Shown here: in pieces, positions 22,375-32,467 of the stretch
Layout of the letters: the number at the start of each line of letters is the position of its first letter
How positions within the stretch are numbered: position 1 is the stretch's first letter
Source of the DNA: Ciona intestinalis
Taxonomy: Eukaryota > Chordata > Ascidiacea > Phlebobranchia > Cionidae
Direction of reading: 5' to 3'
Length of the DNA: 64,000 nucleotides
Assembly: GCF_000224145.3 (NCBI RefSeq)
Contig: NW_004190371.2
Span: 62,001-126,000, forward strand
Position numbers and translations under genes: made by a program
The notes under the pieces: generated by a model
What the model saw: only the letters and a program-made list of their open reading frames with translations
Told to the model about the DNA's origin: nothing
Database searches by the model: none

Positions 22375-23205
22375 TACAGAAGCTTCACTTTAATACACTT
22401 AAGTTATGGTGTCATTTTCAGAGTCCAATGATAAAATTAAATATCTGGCAAAGAAAGTGTTGTAAAAAATCGTTGAAAATATGGATGTTTTAAGTACAGC
22501 ACAGCAGATGTATAGAGAATAACAAGATTAAAAGCAATTCTCTGTTAAAAATTACATTTATTTATGCAATAAACTGAATGCTGCATCTATTTTTTAACGT
22601 ACACACGCGTTTTACTATTAACATAAACTTAATAAGTATAAATCATGTTGTAAACTGACCTGCAGGTCTATCTAATACGAATTTTTGAACTTAACATAAC
22701 GAAACAAAAGGTCCCGTGAGCTAGAAACAAATGTTTACATACAATTGAAGTCCTGAGGTCTGACGTCATAGATTGTGTGTCGTCATCGTCACGTGAGGTT
22801 TGTAACAACAATAAAATTTTATTTTCAAACCAATTTTAACAGGGTGCATTTACACTAGGAATGGCAGCAAATTACAATAAACTTGTCTAAATATGAGTTA
22901 CTTTTTTAGTGTAAACACATTTAAAGTTTAGCGTTTAAGTGGCAGAGTCGGGGTGTTACTAAGGCCTGACGTTGGCGCAGCTGAGCGGTTACTAAAGCAC
23001 AGTTTACGTGCAGACTATGCTCTGGTGCCCCTGCCATTCTGAACTATGCGGCGTAAAACTCTATGCAGAGAATCCTTTGCTTTGTGTCTCTGGTTGTAAA
23101 ATCATAACTAGCCAAACAGTTTTGACTTTTAACATTAACACGGCCAATTAACAGTCGTTATTATATGACCTAGTATCAAGGAATTTTCTATACAGAATAG
23201 GTTGG

Positions 23206-23527
23206 GGTAAGATGGCCAATGTTTTTCTTATTCTTTTATCGTTCTATTTAGTGGTAAACAATAAACGAAATTCAACCTAAAACTCAAAATAGTGCCGTAA
23301 CTTGTTAAAAACATGATTAGGAAATATGAGATATAGCAGTGTGGGGAGGATGGGACACCTTTAGCACATAATATCCGAATGTCCCGACCGTGTTTTAAAC
23401 AAGCAACACCAGTCTATAGGAACTGTAAGGATAAAGTTGTATAATCCTTTGAATTTTTTTGTTTACTAACTAAATGGGACGGGAAAATAGAATGAAAAGG
23501 AGTCCTATCTTCCCCCACCCTACTATA
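23206..23527. mobile_element. Palindromic MITE, full copy plus left fragment
   Basis: Full copy 23333-23527 with ends GTGGGGAGGATGGGACACCT and TCCTATCTTCCCCCACCCTA; a partial copy precedes it from 23206 (TAGGTTGGGGTAAGATGG). Confidence 0.7.
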
Positions 23528-24115
23528 CGTTCTGCTATCGGTATCTTGCCCGAGAAGCACAGTACTATATTTAACTATTACCGCTGTTAACATTGTCATT
23601 ACAACCCAATACACGACTGTCAACTAAATTAGGAATTTTCACACGAGAATTTAACTACCAGGAAGACACAACGTTTCAGTATCGAGTGTTCGCTTGTTGA
23701 AAACAAACATTCTGACAGGTGGCCTGTACAAAATCATGTATTAACCACATTTATGGGCCTGCACAAAATCATTTAGTGGCGACATCTGTAATGCACTGCG
23801 AATTATCAGCACCCAGTCTCAGCGAAATCCATATGGCTGTCTTTTGTGGTGGTCAAGTTTTACAAANCGGACCACTTATGTATTATTAATATTCATAACC
23901 CGTGCATTAAATTTTATGTAGCAAACCACCCCTTTGTCCCAGATCACATTAGGAAATCATATTATTGATTAGATTGTCGAATCATTTCACACATATGCGG
24001 TTAGTCGGTTAAGCTGGAATAAAGAAGCAACACATTTAAGCGAAATGTGTTTGACACTAAGACAGACTAAAATGTGCGACCAGCTAAAAACTAGGGAACA
24101 TGTGCTGTGATGTTT

Positions 24116-24304
24116 ATAGACTGTGGGGAAATGTGGGATACCGTTAGCACCTAAACCCCATACTTCCTGATCGTGTTTTTTTACAAGTATAACAACGCTT
24201 TTTTGAGTCGCGGGGCTACGGTTAGATGCAATTCTGTAAATAGTCTTGGTTTACTAAAATTTAAAACAAGAGGTAAAATATATCCCATCTTACCCCACCC
24301 TATA
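24116..24304. mobile_element. Palindromic MITE copy, diverged
   Basis: Ends GTGGGGAAATGTGGGATACC and ATCCCATCTTACCCCACCCT; interior keeps CCTGATCGTGTTTT. Confidence 0.7.
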
Positions 24305-25410
24305 GGTTAAAATCTTGTTAATAACATAATCTGAGACCATTTAACCGGTGCAACTGAAACTAATCCATATAATCCGGTCACTGGAAAATGTTCGGGTTTT
24401 GTAAATCTTTAATGAAGTACTTGCTGAAAGATGAGTAAAAGTATATTATGCGATTATGCGAGGACGACAATACGGGTCAAGTAAGGATGGAGGTTAAGTA
24501 ATAAATAAAACCATCGTTTAATTTAAGAGGATATTCTGTCCCTGCAGTCACGGTAACGAAGATTAGAAAAGTTTACGAAATCGAAAATGCGGGAAGTACA
24601 GGTAAAAACGACAATTGCTTTAACAAGCTTCTATGGTGAAAAGTACAAAACTTATTCGATAAAATACGTGACCGTTACATTAGGACAGCTCCGCAAAGTC
24701 ACAGCTTGGTTTAAAGTCTGTAAATCTTTCAAAACAGAAGGCATGAAAATTTTCGTTATTGGCAAGTGTGCGTGAATTTTCGTGTTTTATAATAACTGTA
24801 GAGTAGCAGATACTCATAAAACCCGACCGGTGGGTTAAAATTACTCGGTAATAAGTCAATCGTTAACACGTGTATAGCCCGCGCCCATTTATAAGCTGAC
24901 TTGCAAGTGGTGGAACGAAAGGGTCCAACAAGGAATGTACAAAGCTTATCTTCGTTATCAACAGGAATTAACGGCCCGTTGCATGTGGATTGCAATGTAT
25001 ATACATAAGTATTGAATAAATAAGGCGGTTAATGGTTCAGAAAGGGAGTACAACACCATGGAAAATCACTGGTATTATTTCAATTCGTATAAGGGATATA
25101 TTGTACACAACAAAACAATTTTTAACATAGGCGTCAAACGCGTTCACACAGTCGAGATTGAATGGAATTTTCCAACAACTGGCGCAAATTTCCTGCATTA
25201 TTGATGTAGTTATTGGCTTTCAATATACGCAGAGTCGGTTTGTTATGTTTTACATTTATAGAGCACACAACTGATATACATACATTAACCTTACGGCTGA
25301 TATACCTGCAGTTAGACATATACGCCATTAGCGGTATAAATGATATAACTTATTCAGCACTCTCGTTTCTGACACAGATTTTTCCGTACACTCCTGCCTA
25401 AAACATATCA

Positions 25411-25607
25411 TAAGGTGAGAGAAGATAGGGCACATTTTTCTTTATATTTTCTCGTCCCGTTTAGTATAATATAAACGAGAAACATTAAAAAAATTATAAA
25501 GCCGTATCCTCATGACTATCAAAGACCGCTATTAATGAGTTAAAAGACGGTCGGGTTATTTGGATATTAGGTGCTAAAGGTGTCCCATCTTCCCCACCAT
25601 ACTTTAT
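25411..25607. mobile_element. Palindromic MITE copy
   Basis: Ends GGTGAGAGAAGATAGGGCAC and AAGGTGTCCCATCTTCCCCA; interior TATTTTCTCGTCCCGTTTAG. Confidence 0.7.
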
Positions 25608-26478
25608 GTAATTTTGTAGGTCACTTGAAGTTAAGCCGCACTAAAACCGTTTTACCACGGCGCCTGCTGTACATTATAAAGCCAATAACATTTCTTTTTT
25701 ATTTAACAGTGAAAATTTACACCAGAATATAATCAGCTATTACAAAATCATATTTTTTTATTTTATTAAATAAAAAAAATAGTTTTTTTCAAACTAAATT
25801 ACTCTAATTCAAGTATTTGCATAAACATGCCGACAAAACGACATGTTATTTACGTTTCAATGGTTTCACAAGTGCGTGCTGCGGACATTTCTGAACATGA
25901 TCGAAAATCAATATTATTAAAACAAAACGCTTCAAAAACAAAACCATATGTGCGAACAAAACCATATGTGCGGTGCGTCATACATGTATTTGTTTCAAAC
26001 TCGATTCCGGAATCGGACGCGGGTCGCGCATTGATGATAAAAATGGCTGGGAGGGCTTATTGCAGCATCAGCCTGCGACCGGCTCTGTGGTGAATGGAAA
26101 AATACTGGTACACTATTCAGTAAAAATCATAGGCTTGTTCAACTTATATAAGAGCCCGCAAATTATAGGCCTGCTCATTGCTGTTTCGGTATACGAGGGA
26201 TCAAACTAGGTTGGATGACTTTTGATACACGTTCGAAGCTACCTCGCGTACGCCTTATTAAAAGTTTAGTTAACGTATAATCTTCTTTAGGTAGTACAAG
26301 TCTTCTTGCGCTTTATACTTGATTAGGTTTTATTTAATAATTTATTTAAGAAATAGAAGCGTTGTATAGTTACTTTACTTGTGGTCGCTGTGATTATTAG
26401 AATCGTATTATAATAGACAGGACGAAACTACATCATTAAGATTGAGTTTTTGCGTCACGAAATGTAGTTTGTCAATTG

Positions 26479-26672
26479 TATAGTAGGTCGGGGAAAGATG
26501 AGACAAATTTTTATTCTATTTTTCGTATTATTTGGTAGTAAACAAAAAACATTCAACGAATTTTAAACCGTATCCTTACGACTCCCATTGTCCGTTGTTA
26601 TTTGTTTAAAACATGATCAGGATGTTGGGGTATTTTATGNTAAAGGTGTTCCGTCTTCCCTACCCTAATTTT
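26479..26672. mobile_element. Palindromic MITE copy
   Basis: Ends TAGTAGGTCGGGGAAAGATG and AAGGTGTTCCGTCTTCCCTA; one unknown base inside. Confidence 0.7.
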
Positions 26673-26727
26673 ATAATCATCCGTAGTACTATATATAATG
26701 TTAGGATAAAAATACGACTCTTATGTA

Positions 26728-27227
26728 NNNNNNNNNNNNNNNNNNNNNNNNNNNNNNNNNNNNNNNNNNNNNNNNNNNNNNNNNNNNNNNNNNNNNNNNN
26801 NNNNNNNNNNNNNNNNNNNNNNNNNNNNNNNNNNNNNNNNNNNNNNNNNNNNNNNNNNNNNNNNNNNNNNNNNNNNNNNNNNNNNNNNNNNNNNNNNNNN
26901 NNNNNNNNNNNNNNNNNNNNNNNNNNNNNNNNNNNNNNNNNNNNNNNNNNNNNNNNNNNNNNNNNNNNNNNNNNNNNNNNNNNNNNNNNNNNNNNNNNNN
27001 NNNNNNNNNNNNNNNNNNNNNNNNNNNNNNNNNNNNNNNNNNNNNNNNNNNNNNNNNNNNNNNNNNNNNNNNNNNNNNNNNNNNNNNNNNNNNNNNNNNN
27101 NNNNNNNNNNNNNNNNNNNNNNNNNNNNNNNNNNNNNNNNNNNNNNNNNNNNNNNNNNNNNNNNNNNNNNNNNNNNNNNNNNNNNNNNNNNNNNNNNNNN
27201 NNNNNNNNNNNNNNNNNNNNNNNNNNN
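26728..27227. other. Assembly gap of exactly 500 N
   Basis: Exactly 500 undetermined bases, a conventional size for a gap of unknown length. Open frames spanning it are artefacts. It probably hides upstream exons of the SLC6 transporter. Confidence 0.98.
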
Positions 27228-27293
27228 CACTGACCGTTTTTGACCAAGTTATAAATTCAATTATTTTTAATTTGGACATCTTTTCCATTTCAG

Positions 27294-28614
27294 GGCATCG
27301 TCTTGTTTTATTTATTCGGAGTCAAATCTTTAAAAGTTGGAGATTATGTTTACCCACTGTGGGCACAATGTGTTGCACATATTATGAGCCTTAGCTCGGT
27401 TATATTCATTCCTGGTTATGCTGTTTACATCAAGTTTAAAAGTGGGAAGTCCTTCGCAGAGGTATGTAACTTATTTATCACGTGCGTGGCGGAGCAATAA
27501 CAGTCGTTATAAAACGGGTGTTCTGTTTTACACACCTCATGCCCGCATACGAGTTACCACGCCTATGCAACTTTGTAGGTAGTTTTTTTTTTAATTTTGT
27601 TAATTTTTGTTTTTATGCATGGCTAATAATTTAGACAACCTGTTCGTGATCAATGGGTTGGGAGCGTTTTCTGCCCAATTCCGATACGTGATTATATTTA
27701 ATACCAAGTACACACTGTTATGTTTAAGTTACCGTATATACGTCCAGAAATGTACCACTGATACACAACGTGCTGTATTCTGTATTTATACACATATCAT
27801 GCTTTCTCCCAATCCCAGTATATTACAAAAAAATGGCTTAAAATATAAGAAAATTTGATCCCTTATCGAGAAAGTATCATTACGCCTTGTTGGTTAATAT
27901 GCACAATGTTCACATACCATATAAAGTAGCGCAGGTGCAAAATAACTCTTAAAGACTCTAGCATTATTCTGCTCCCTTTTAATCTGTCGTTTTCCCACGT
28001 AGTATTTGGATTAATTACACAAAACAAAAATGCGATAAAAAATTTCGTAGTATTCACAAACCGGAATTACTAATCTCGGTTAACGTTAATGCTGTATGAG
28101 CATTTTATGAAGTTTATCAGTGAGGTTTACCTTTTCGTTACGGTTGATCATTATTTTTGAGCCGCGGCGCAAAATTTATAGTTGGGTGGGGGAAGATAGG
28201 ACACCTTTTATTCTGATTTCTCGTCACATTTGGTAGCTGGTTAATTGTTTAAAACACAACCAGGGTCTTTGGATACTATGTGCTAAAGATGTCCCACATC
28301 CCCCACAGGTCTCTATTTGTAAATATTCTTTGTTTATTACCAAACTGGACGAGAAAATAAAACAAAAGCATGTTCTATCTTACTCCACACTACGATACGG
28401 TGTATATTGTACAGCATTTACTTCTAGTTGCTTACCATGGACAACCTAATAAGCTTGCGTCGGTACCATACGTTGCTATAGTTCGGCAACAGAAATAACT
28501 TATTTAGCTTTATAATCCAAAATTATGTTGCAGTTACGAAGGGTGGTGGAATTTAAAGATAAAAAGAAGAAAATTTTCGACGACGAAGCTTGTATTCCGT
28601 TAGAAATGTCTTAA
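27294..28614 (+). CDS. SLC6 neurotransmitter transporter, last two exons only
   Basis: Sodium-coupled plasma-membrane transporter of the SLC6 family, closest by eye to the GABA transporter GAT1 (SLC6A1). Exon 27294-27461 (56 codons, phase 0 at both ends) encodes the end of TM11, the loop and TM12: the block KVGDYVYPLWAQ followed by MSLSSVIFIPGY corresponds to GAT1 TMGNYVFPKWGQ and MALSSMVLIPGY. Exon 28534-28614 (phase 0) gives the cytoplasmic tail LRRVVEFKDKKKKIFDDEAC and then IPLEMS and stop. Upstream exons, including the substrate site, are not visible; the 5' exon starts 66 bp after an assembly gap. A SINE begins at the donor of the first exon. Family is well supported; the substrate is not. 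Confidence 0.8.
27463..27670 (-). repeat. tRNA-derived SINE copy next to SLC6 donor
   Basis: Minus-oriented copy of the window's SINE, starting with the 3' tail ATGTAACTTATTTATC and reading back through the TGTTTTACACACCTCATGC segment. It follows the SLC6 exon end by about two bases. Confidence 0.65.
28179..28395. mobile_element. Shortened MITE plus adjoining half copy
   Basis: 28179-28307 has both ends but lacks about 65 bp of the interior; 28308-28395 is the right half of another copy ending in TCTATCTTACTCCACACTAC. Confidence 0.6.
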
Positions 28615-29714
28615 AATGTTCATATAATATCACCATGTTCTTTATCTTCTATAGTTGATTAATAATAAGCCGGAATCATTTAAATTCAAAATAGAATTCT
28701 GTTATTTCACGTCGTCGTTTTGAAACAGTTTTTAGACATTTAAAAGACGTGGTTTTAAAGTCATAGGTTAGAGTATAAAATGGAGATGAGATTTTTAAAA
28801 TAGTTTTATTTATCTAGAAAAGAGTAAGCCTAACTTACTCCACCCTACTATATCAATAGGCTACATCTACAAATCGTACATATTAGGCTACGTAGCTTTT
28901 GTTAACGAGCTAAATAATCGACTTTTGAGTTTAACACAAAACACACCGCTTTAACATTTTATCATTGCTTTGTAAAAGTTATGTTTTGATGGTGCGACCC
29001 GAAAAGGCTTATACAAGTGTACCTCGCTTTGGTTTCAATATGTACAAAGCTACATGATATTCCATGAAACTTGTGACTTGCACCCCGATGCAAGGTTAAA
29101 ATTACTATAGGATGCTTGGTGTGTTTCGCTTTTTATTACTACCGTCGTGTTGCCCGACGTCGGTGTTGTCTGGTGTTTTTTCAAAATAAGTTAAATCATC
29201 ACTGATTTAATATGGTGTGTAATGGAATAGGCTCGTTTTGACAATATATGGCCAACAAACATACCGCATTTGTTTAACTGTGTACTGATTTTTGTTTTAC
29301 TATCATGCTTCAATCTTCTTTTTTTCTCGTCCTATTCGGTAGTAAACAAAAGAAAAATCAAATAATAATATAACCGAACCCTCGCGACTCCTACAGATCG
29401 TTGTTATTTGTTTAAAACACGATCATGACATTTGGATATTTATATGTATATACTGAAGCGGTCCCGTCTTCCTCTACCCTATATTAGTATATTGTATATA
29501 TATAGTAGTAAGTTATATATATATATTATATATAAATAGTTTGTGACTAAGAATAGCTGATTTCAAAGGGTATCTCCAAGTGGTACATCTTTCAATTACT
29601 CATACAATATATTCGATAATTAAACAGTTTCGGGTTTTGTCTTGTGCCAGCATGCATCATAGAGGACGCTAACAGTGTACTATGATTGCACAACTCACGT
29701 TTATTTCATCACAG
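28615..29714. other. Intergenic, MITE fragments
   Basis: Contains MITE fragments at about 28750-28856 and 29320-29490 and a TA-rich run near 29490-29535. I see no supported exon, though the 5' end of the following unknown gene should lie here. Confidence 0.4.
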
Positions 29715-31998
29715 AAACTCGTGTCTATACCGAATATGACGTCACAAAGCGAAATTGTTATTGGAGAAACAATAAAAAACGAGGGTGCATGGCGTCAATC
29801 AAGCTCGTTTTTTTTTTAATTAACTTCACTAAAAAGGCGCAAGCGCTGAGTTTAAAAGGGGCTGATTTGGCCAGATTTAAACAATTTCAACAACGCTCTA
29901 AGGGAGGACATACGGCTGCGAACATGACACACATTATTGTGAGCACTTTATCCAAGTTTACGAAAAACTTTTACGAAAGAGATACCGACGATATCAACTA
30001 CATCTCCTTGTTACGTCAAAATTCAGAAAAAATGACTGTGATTGTCGACTCCAGAAACAGCAATTTTAGAGAGGGCGTAAAAAGGTCGGTTTAGAAAATA
30101 AAATTAGTGTGAAAAGTTTTTATGAATTGCGCAACAGAAAAGTTTAAAAAAATAGAAAATTAATGCAATGTTTAAGAAAGTTTTTTGAGTGTTTTAAGAA
30201 ACTTATTTCATTTCATTGTTTCAGTCCTGTGGTGATACCAAACGATTTGGAATCTTTAAAAAATTGGAAACATAAAATTCCAAATCAACCAGTTCTGTTT
30301 CAATGCAACTTCATAAAACCAAACAAGAAACGTTCTTCGTGTTCTTGCAAAGGTATGTGGTGTCATGTTATGAATGTATCTCATTTATACCCTTGCGCGT
30401 CAGGGCAATTTTAGAATGTGTAACATGTGTGTCACTTTCAATACAGCTCTTAAAATTCATACTGGTCCAATCGCCATGTCTTGCTCAAACAACTGTTTTT
30501 TTTTTGTAAAAGTTAAATTGAAGAAATGTTTTTTTCCAAAAACATGCAATTGGAAGCAGAATAACCAAGTAAAACAGATGATTTATAACTTCGGTTTACT
30601 TCACGCAGATTACATCGCATATGTGCCATTTTCACAACTACCGGTGCGATCTCAAATACTAGCTGCATTCAACCGTTGTGAAGATGCAGTAAAAAGAAGA
30701 AAAACGTTTAAACTGGCGGTCAGTTTATTTTTAGTAGACCACGATTTTACCTATACTCTACACATATAGAATGTCCATACATTTTAAGCCCATGATGTGA
30801 CACATCGTAGGACTTTACCCAGATAAAAAACATACACATTATAGGATATACGTTTTAATTCTTGTCTGTCAGTTAAATGTTCAACTTGGTTGTGATTATA
30901 TAAACTTTACTGTTAAGTGTATCAAACAACCGATATATGGTAGTATGGGGCATGTTTTTATTTATTTTTTAGTAAACAAAGAAAATTAGATAATTATTTT
31001 ACCGTATCGTCACAACCAGAGTCCGTATATACGGACTCTGGTCACAACTTAAAAGAGCACTGTTAATTGCTACAAATACGATTTAGGTCCTGAAAGTATC
31101 CCATCTTACCACACAATACCATGCTATAGGTTTTGCACATTCCAAAATATTTACTGTTTAAAAAATTAAAACCACGGTACGTGTACATCAAAAATGCAAA
31201 ATGTAATCCCTAATCTAGCAACCGTTTAACAGATTACTGTTGTATGTGGCATCAACGAGTCGAACCACGAAAGCGAATCCCCAATTTTAAGCGAAAGGAA
31301 AAGGAAAATTCCCCGTAAATTAAAGATCGTAATAACATCAAAACCAACGTCATTACATCCGTTTCGATTATCAAAGTTTAAAGCAGTAAGTGTCAGATAA
31401 AAAACTTAGATATTACCAACTTATACCAGTGGCATGTTTTTAAGCGAAGAGACACTGTTGTTTTGTAAACGTATTTTAAAATTACCCTACTTGTCACAGC
31501 ACAACACCAAAACACAATACGCAACGAACAGTTTACGTTTTTTTGGTTTAATTCATTTGAAATTGAAACGACGTCAGTATTTTAAATTTATCTACTGTGC
31601 ATGCGGTTTTCGTATCGTAATATCTATCACCAAAAATCGTTTTATTTCACCACAGAATACGTCATCCTGTGACGTCACAGTGAACATATGTGACGACATA
31701 AGCGTCACAGACATCAGCGATATGGACGTCACTATAAACATGTTCTTTGCGACGAAAAATGCGTCGAATCAACGAAGAAACGCGCAAGATAACAATATCG
31801 GTAAAATATTATATAAATATACACACACGTCATTGAAAATACTCAAAAAATAGCTTGCTTATTGAATAAACTAATACTCTTTTTAGACGCATTTTTTCGC
31901 GGTTACCCTGACGATAACGATAAAAATTCCATAGAGTATATAGACTATACTGTGGAACTTAACTTTAACATCGTTGCCCACAGACATATCATTCTTAA
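29715..31998 (+). CDS. Unrecognised multi-exon gene (candidate, ends uncertain)
   Basis: I do not recognise this protein. Six open segments join with agreeing phases at GT-AG sites: 29715-30084, 30225-30352, 30447-30718, 31233-31385, about 31501-31800 and 31887-31998. Together they give roughly 350 residues without a stop. Features seen: a basic first part containing LSLKGADLARFKQFQQRSKGG; VIPNDLESLKNWKHKIPNQP; a cysteine-rich stretch CNFIKPNKKRSSCSCKG and CSNNC; ADYIAYVPFSQLPVRSQILA and AFNRCEDAVKRRK; an acidic segment CDVTVNICDDISVTD. The last exon either reads on to a stop at about 32008 or splices onward; an open frame with YTVAFELKKF continues to 32238. No start codon is clear, so a 5' exon is missing. 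Alternating strands such as DYTVELNFNIVAHRHIIL look beta-rich. GC and codon use are slightly higher than the flanking repeats, which favours coding. It could be a diverged or decayed gene. Confidence 0.45.
30940..31128. mobile_element. Palindromic MITE copy carrying a 24-bp hAT-like insert
   Basis: Diverged copy: left GGTAGTATGGGGCATG, interior TTTAGTAAACAAAGAAAATT and ACCGTATCGTCACAAC, right GTATCCCATCTTACCACACA. Interrupted at 31017-31040 by a small palindromic insert. In the fourth gap between exons of the unrecognised gene. Confidence 0.65.
31017..31040. mobile_element. 24-bp perfect palindrome with 8-bp TSD
   Basis: CAGAGTCCGTAT joined to its own complement ATACGGACTCTG. Exactly GTCACAAC flanks it on both sides (31009-31016 and 31041-31048). 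CAGAG ends with an 8-bp duplication are hAT-like; the insert is two ends and nothing else. Confidence 0.8.
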
Positions 31999-32271
31999 GT
32001 ATGATTGACAGACCGCCATCCTACGAGGACTGTACATTCGGTTTCGAAACCGAAACTACATTACACCGTCGCATTTGAACTGAAGAAATTTATACGTAAA
32101 AACTGTACCAATATAGTGCTTTCGTACCCGATAAAAATTGCATGCAACAGTACAAACGCAAAATGTCTAAAAAAAAAACGTTTTGTATTGAAGAAAAAAG
32201 ATAAAACAACAGTCACTTTACAACAATTGCATAACTAATGTAAAAAATAAAATAAAAACAAACAGTAAATG

Positions 32272-32466
32272 TATAGTAGGATGGAGGAAGATAGGACACC
32301 TTTTCATTCTATTTTCTCGTACATTCTGGTAGCAAACAAAAAACATTCAAGGAATTATAAAACCTTGTCCTCGCGACTTTCATAGACCATTGTAATTGTT
32401 TAAAATACGATCAGAATATTTATATATTTCGTGCTAAAGGTGTCCCATCATCCCCCACCCCAATAT
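32272..32466. mobile_element. Palindromic MITE copy (abuts PRMT5-like stop)
   Basis: Complete copy with inverted ends of the form TAGTAGGRTGGRGGAAGATRGGACACC. The right end is one to two bases from the stop codon of the PRMT5-like gene. Confidence 0.75.
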
Positions 32467-32467
32467 A

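Larger units (their letters stand above)
22375..26727. other. Gene-poor, MITE-rich intergenic region
   Basis: No convincing exon on either strand. Holds MITE copies listed separately at 23206-23527, 24116-24304, 25411-25607 and 26479-26672, single unknown bases at 23867 and 26639, and a 17-bp tandem duplication (ACAAAACCATATGTGCG) at about 25939-25973. Missing 5' exons of the SLC6 gene could lie here but none was recognised. Confidence 0.5.

Noticed and set aside
26613-27394. Several long open frames across 26.6-27.4 kb
   Set aside because: They consist almost entirely of unknown bases in the 500-N gap.
31990-32238. Arrestin-domain gene suggested by PPSYED and YTVAFEL strings
   Set aside because: The strings lie in different frames and no arrestin N-domain could be followed through the upstream exons.
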